Below are positions 61,857 to 64,000 of a DNA stretch of 64,000 nt, piece after piece. Both the position numbers and the translations under genes were made by a program. Origin of the DNA: Epilithonimonas zeae (GTDB lineage Bacteria > Bacteroidota > Bacteroidia > Flavobacteriales > Weeksellaceae); the NCBI RefSeq assembly GCF_900141765.1, contig NZ_FSRK01000001.1, positions 744,001 to 808,000 on the forward strand. The letters are read 5' to 3'. Within the stretch, counting starts at the first letter, position 1. Every line of letters begins with the position of its first letter. The notes under the pieces are model-generated. The model had not been told where the DNA came from, searched no databases, and saw only the letters and a program-made list of their open reading frames with translations.

Positions 61857-61878
61857 TATCAATTATTGATATATCAAT
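61857..61878. promoter_or_regulatory. Likely MarR operator
   Basis: Two overlapping palindromes: ATTGATATATCAAT (61865-61878) and TATCAATTATTGATA (61857-61871). The core TTGATATATCAA is the classic shape of a MarR half-site pair. It lies 24-45 bp upstream of the marR ATG, where it would block transcription of its own operon. Confidence 0.65.
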
Positions 61879-61954
61879 TAATTTGTTGTGGAAGTTTTTG
61901 ATTTGTTACAAGTGGGTAAAAAAAAATATCCATCTTTTTGAGACGGATATGATT

Positions 61955-63391
61955 TTACTTTGTGAGTTTATCTAACAGAAATTTCCAGCGGGGATTTTCT
62001 GGTTCCAATTCCTGTGCTTTTCTGAAACACTCGATTGCTTTTTTCTTGTTGTTATTTCTTTTATAAATTTCTCCAAGATTTTCGTAGGGAAGTGTAGAGT
62101 TAGGATATTCGGAAACATTCATTTCGAAAATTTTAATTGCATCATTTAGTCTGTTGGCTTTTCTTAATTCGTAACCGAGGTAATTGAGTTGATTTTCATT
62201 GAAATACAAATCCGGTTCTTTCGAAATTTTCAACTTTTTATAAAGGTTAATTCCTTCATCTACGCCAGATTGATTAATTGTTCTTCGTAATGAATCCAGC
62301 AATTTCCAAGGATATTTGTAGGGCGTTATCTTGGAACTCGAATCAATAATGTGATTGCCGATATCCGTAACACCATTATTGGAATTGGACAAAACAACAA
62401 CCGCGAATCCATTCTTCTTATCAATCCCTAAAAACGTTCTGTAGCCGGGCGTTCCGCCATCTTTGAAAATGATATTTTTTCCATCGTCGTTATATAAAGT
62501 CCAGCCAAGTGTGACATAACCTCTGTTGCCGTCTTTTTTGGCTTGCTGCAAATGCGTCAGTTCCATTGCAGGATAAATATCGGATTTGATAAATCCCAAA
62601 TTAGCCGCCGCAAAAGTCAGCAAATCATTGGCTGTGGAACGGAAACCGCCGCCGGCTTCAATCGCTCCCAAATCGATAAAATCTACAGGTTCTCCATATT
62701 CCGAATGCCCGATTGCTGCTCTTTTTTTGATTTCAGGCGTGAAGGTAATCACTGTGCTTTTCATCTTTAGAGGTTTGCAAATGACATCTTCTACAAAGGT
62801 TTCGTAATTCTTTTTATGAGAAACCGAAGTCAGAATTTCGCCTAACACACCGTAAGCCACATTGGAATATTGCCATTTGGAATCGATTTCAAAACTTGGT
62901 TTGAAATCAGAAACGTACTCATACAATCGCTTCACATTGTAATCTGCGTAAGGCTGGTCCAGATTTTTCGGGTCAACATTATAAGGGAAACGCGGGAAAG
63001 TTGACCGATGCGTAGACAGATTGGATAAGGTAATCTCTTTTCCGTTTCTTGTCGGGGTTTTTACATTTTTAGGAAGATATTTTGAGATTGGGTCATTCAG
63101 ATTGACTTCGTGCTTCAAACTCATATCCGCCAATAGGAGAGATGTGAAAACCTTTGTAATAGAACCTATTTCGTAAACTGTATTTCCGTCTGGCAAAGCG
63201 GGATTTTTATCACTCAAAACTCCCTCAGAATAGATTTGTCTTCCGTTTTTATCAATGATTCCAACAACAATGCTTTTGCTTCTTTTGTTGGCAACTTCCT
63301 GTTTGATAATCGCTTTTATACTATCCGCAGATAATTGCGCAAAAGTGATTTGTGATGCAAAAGCCAATAATATCAGGATTGATTTCTTCAT
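61955..63391 (-). CDS. Serine hydrolase (beta-lactamase/DD-peptidase fold) with C-terminal TPRs
   Basis: A 478-aa exported protein (signal MKKSILILLAFASQITFAQ). SxxK is SITK in YEIGSITKVFTSLLLADM; YxN is YSN in WQYSNVAYGVLGEIL; the third box is KDGGTPGYRTF, where HxG or KTG is usual. Residues about 385-478 are two TPRs (LNDAIKIFEMNVSEYPNSTLPYENLGEIY, KKKAIECFRKAQELEPENP). Such class-C-like hydrolases act on D-amino acid esters, cell-wall peptides or lactams; activity cannot be told. A -7 box TAGCTTTG is on the minus strand at 63425-63432. Confidence 0.88.
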   Translation of the reverse strand: MKKSILILLAFASQITFAQLSADSIKAIIKQEVANKRSKSIVVGIIDKNGRQIYSEGVLSDKNPALPDGNTVYEIGSITKVFTSLLLADMSLKHEVNLNDPISKYLPKNVKTPTRNGKEITLSNLSTHRSTFPRFPYNVDPKNLDQPYADYNVKRLYEYVSDFKPSFEIDSKWQYSNVAYGVLGEILTSVSHKKNYETFVEDVICKPLKMKSTVITFTPEIKKRAAIGHSEYGEPVDFIDLGAIEAGGGFRSTANDLLTFAAANLGFIKSDIYPAMELTHLQQAKKDGNRGYVTLGWTLYNDDGKNIIFKDGGTPGYRTFLGIDKKNGFAVVVLSNSNNGVTDIGNHIIDSSSKITPYKYPWKLLDSLRRTINQSGVDEGINLYKKLKISKEPDLYFNENQLNYLGYELRKANRLNDAIKIFEMNVSEYPNSTLPYENLGEIYKRNNNKKKAIECFRKAQELEPENPRWKFLLDKLTK

Positions 63392-63486
63392 TTTTCTGTA
63401 ATTGATTTCAAACTAAAGACAACTCAAAGCTAGGGATAATTACATTGGTAACTATGATTTGTTATTTTTACTTTTTCATTGAATAA

Positions 63487-63521
63487 AAAATAACACCATC
63501 GAATTTTGATGGTGTTATTTG
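63487..63521 (-). terminator. Terminator overlapping the nucleotidyltransferase stop
   Basis: AAATAACACCATC/GATGGTGTTATTT stem; the stop codon of the partial gene (63515-63517) lies inside its arm. Confidence 0.8.
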
Positions 63522-64000
63522 TAAAGTTGAGTTCTAATTTCTATTAATGTTCTCTCAGCTTTTTCTTTATCAGGAAAATCTGGCAAAGAAGAACTTTCAG
63601 CTAACAAATTCAATTCTTCAATTAATTGGTCAGCTAACAAAAGCAAATCATCGTAATCCCAATTTCCTGCTTTGATACTTAAAAGTTCATCCCGATTTTT
63701 AACCCGGATTTCAATCTTATTATTCTTGAAAATATTGACAGCCGATTGCAAAAGACGAATTGTGTGCATCATATTTTTGCTGTCGTAATTCTTGCCGTGC
63801 TTTTGATTGGTATTGTATCGGTCTTCATTTCTTTTTTCTACCCAATCCCAATATTCCTTATAGCTTTTGCAGTAAGTAGAATAGGCATCCTGATTGAAAA
63901 ATAGATAAGCTTCCGGTTTTTCATTTCTAGGAACAGAAGATAAACCGACTTCATTAGAATCTTCATTTTTATAAATTCCATTGTAGTTTTTATCTCCAAT
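63515..64000 (-). CDS. YcgL-type predicted nucleotidyltransferase, C-terminal part (5' end outside window)
   Basis: The frame is open to base 64000, at least 161 residues; the internal ATG at 63772 is not the start. The visible part has YCKSYKEYWDWVEKRNEDRY, then the conserved tail KNYDSKNMMHTIRLLQSAVNIF and VKNRDELLSIKAGNWDYDDLL, which resembles the DNA-polymerase-beta-like nucleotidyltransferase family COG3541 (YcgL). The catalytic GS...DxD part must lie upstream of the window. A link to RNA repair is known for relatives only. Confidence 0.6.
   Translation of the reverse strand: MGDKNYNGIYKNEDSNEVGLSSVPRNEKPEAYLFFNQDAYSTYCKSYKEYWDWVEKRNEDRYNTNQKHGKNYDSKNMMHTIRLLQSAVNIFKNNKIEIRVKNRDELLSIKAGNWDYDDLLLLADQLIEELNLLAESSSLPDFPDKEKAERTLIEIRTQLYK

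Overview
The window is AT-rich chromosomal DNA from a Bacteroidota bacterium, most likely class Flavobacteriia near Chryseobacterium. The reasons are a short (288 aa) primary sigma factor, the gliding/type IX secretion proteins GldD and PorQ, a cargo protein with a type A T9SS sorting domain, a TamL-type outer-membrane protein, the two-subunit OdhA/OdhB enzyme, and many promoters of the Bacteroidota type TAnnTTTG. I see no rRNA, tRNA, CRISPR array, transposase or prophage. The region is mostly core chromosome, with unusual intergenic structure.

Layout. 0-3 kb: tail of a coiled-coil membrane protein, an FAD monooxygenase preceded by a small membrane-protein gene broken by one in-frame stop, and rpoD. 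3.3-8.2 kb: gldD, a PfkB kinase and two periplasmic PPIases in one direction. 8.3-10.7 kb: a small reverse cluster (MBL-fold hydrolase, zinc-ribbon protein, hypotheticals). 10.8-14.3 kb: ssb, an HRDC-domain protein and ppc. 14.4-17.3 kb: two small membrane proteins, then frr and pyrH. 17.4-24.9 kb: porQ, cmk, a YtxH/holin-like envelope cluster, an rRNA methyltransferase head-to-head with tamL, and an SRPBCC protein. 25-29.2 kb: odhA-odhB. 29.6-31.3 kb: dnaX, split by a -1 shift at an A10 run. 31.3-34.5 kb: a TPR/AraC regulator and two small exported proteins. 34.6-37.2 kb: a leader peptide with 16 aromatic residues of 42, the DAHP synthase-chorismate mutase gene, and rsgA. 37.2-45.2 kb: an OmpP1/FadL-like porin, a Gly/Trp-rich lipoprotein, proS, a DUF937-OmpA fusion, mntH and a transaldolase-like gene. 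45.3-54 kb: a TPR protein, gyrA, DUF4286, an AarF kinase and pnp. 54-64 kb: a 21-bp tandem array, a hypothetical, a lipoprotein, a T9SS cargo protein, a PAS-LuxR regulator, a marR-outer membrane barrel operon, a serine hydrolase with TPRs and a truncated nucleotidyltransferase at the right edge.

The strongest observations are: (1) an aromatic-rich leader peptide upstream of the first enzyme of aromatic amino-acid synthesis, suggesting attenuation-type control; (2) a dnaX gene encoding gamma-like and tau-like products through an A10 slippery run followed by a hairpin; (3) a four-copy dispersed repeat whose closing stem shows a compensatory change; (4) five genes whose TAnnTTTG box ends exactly 4 nt before the ATG, predicting leaderless mRNAs; (5) a degenerate 21-bp array of about 11 units.

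Many transcription units are closed by strong U-tailed hairpins, and promoter boxes settle several starts (for example TTG starts for rsgA and probably porQ). All functions are from reading the sequence; no database search was run.
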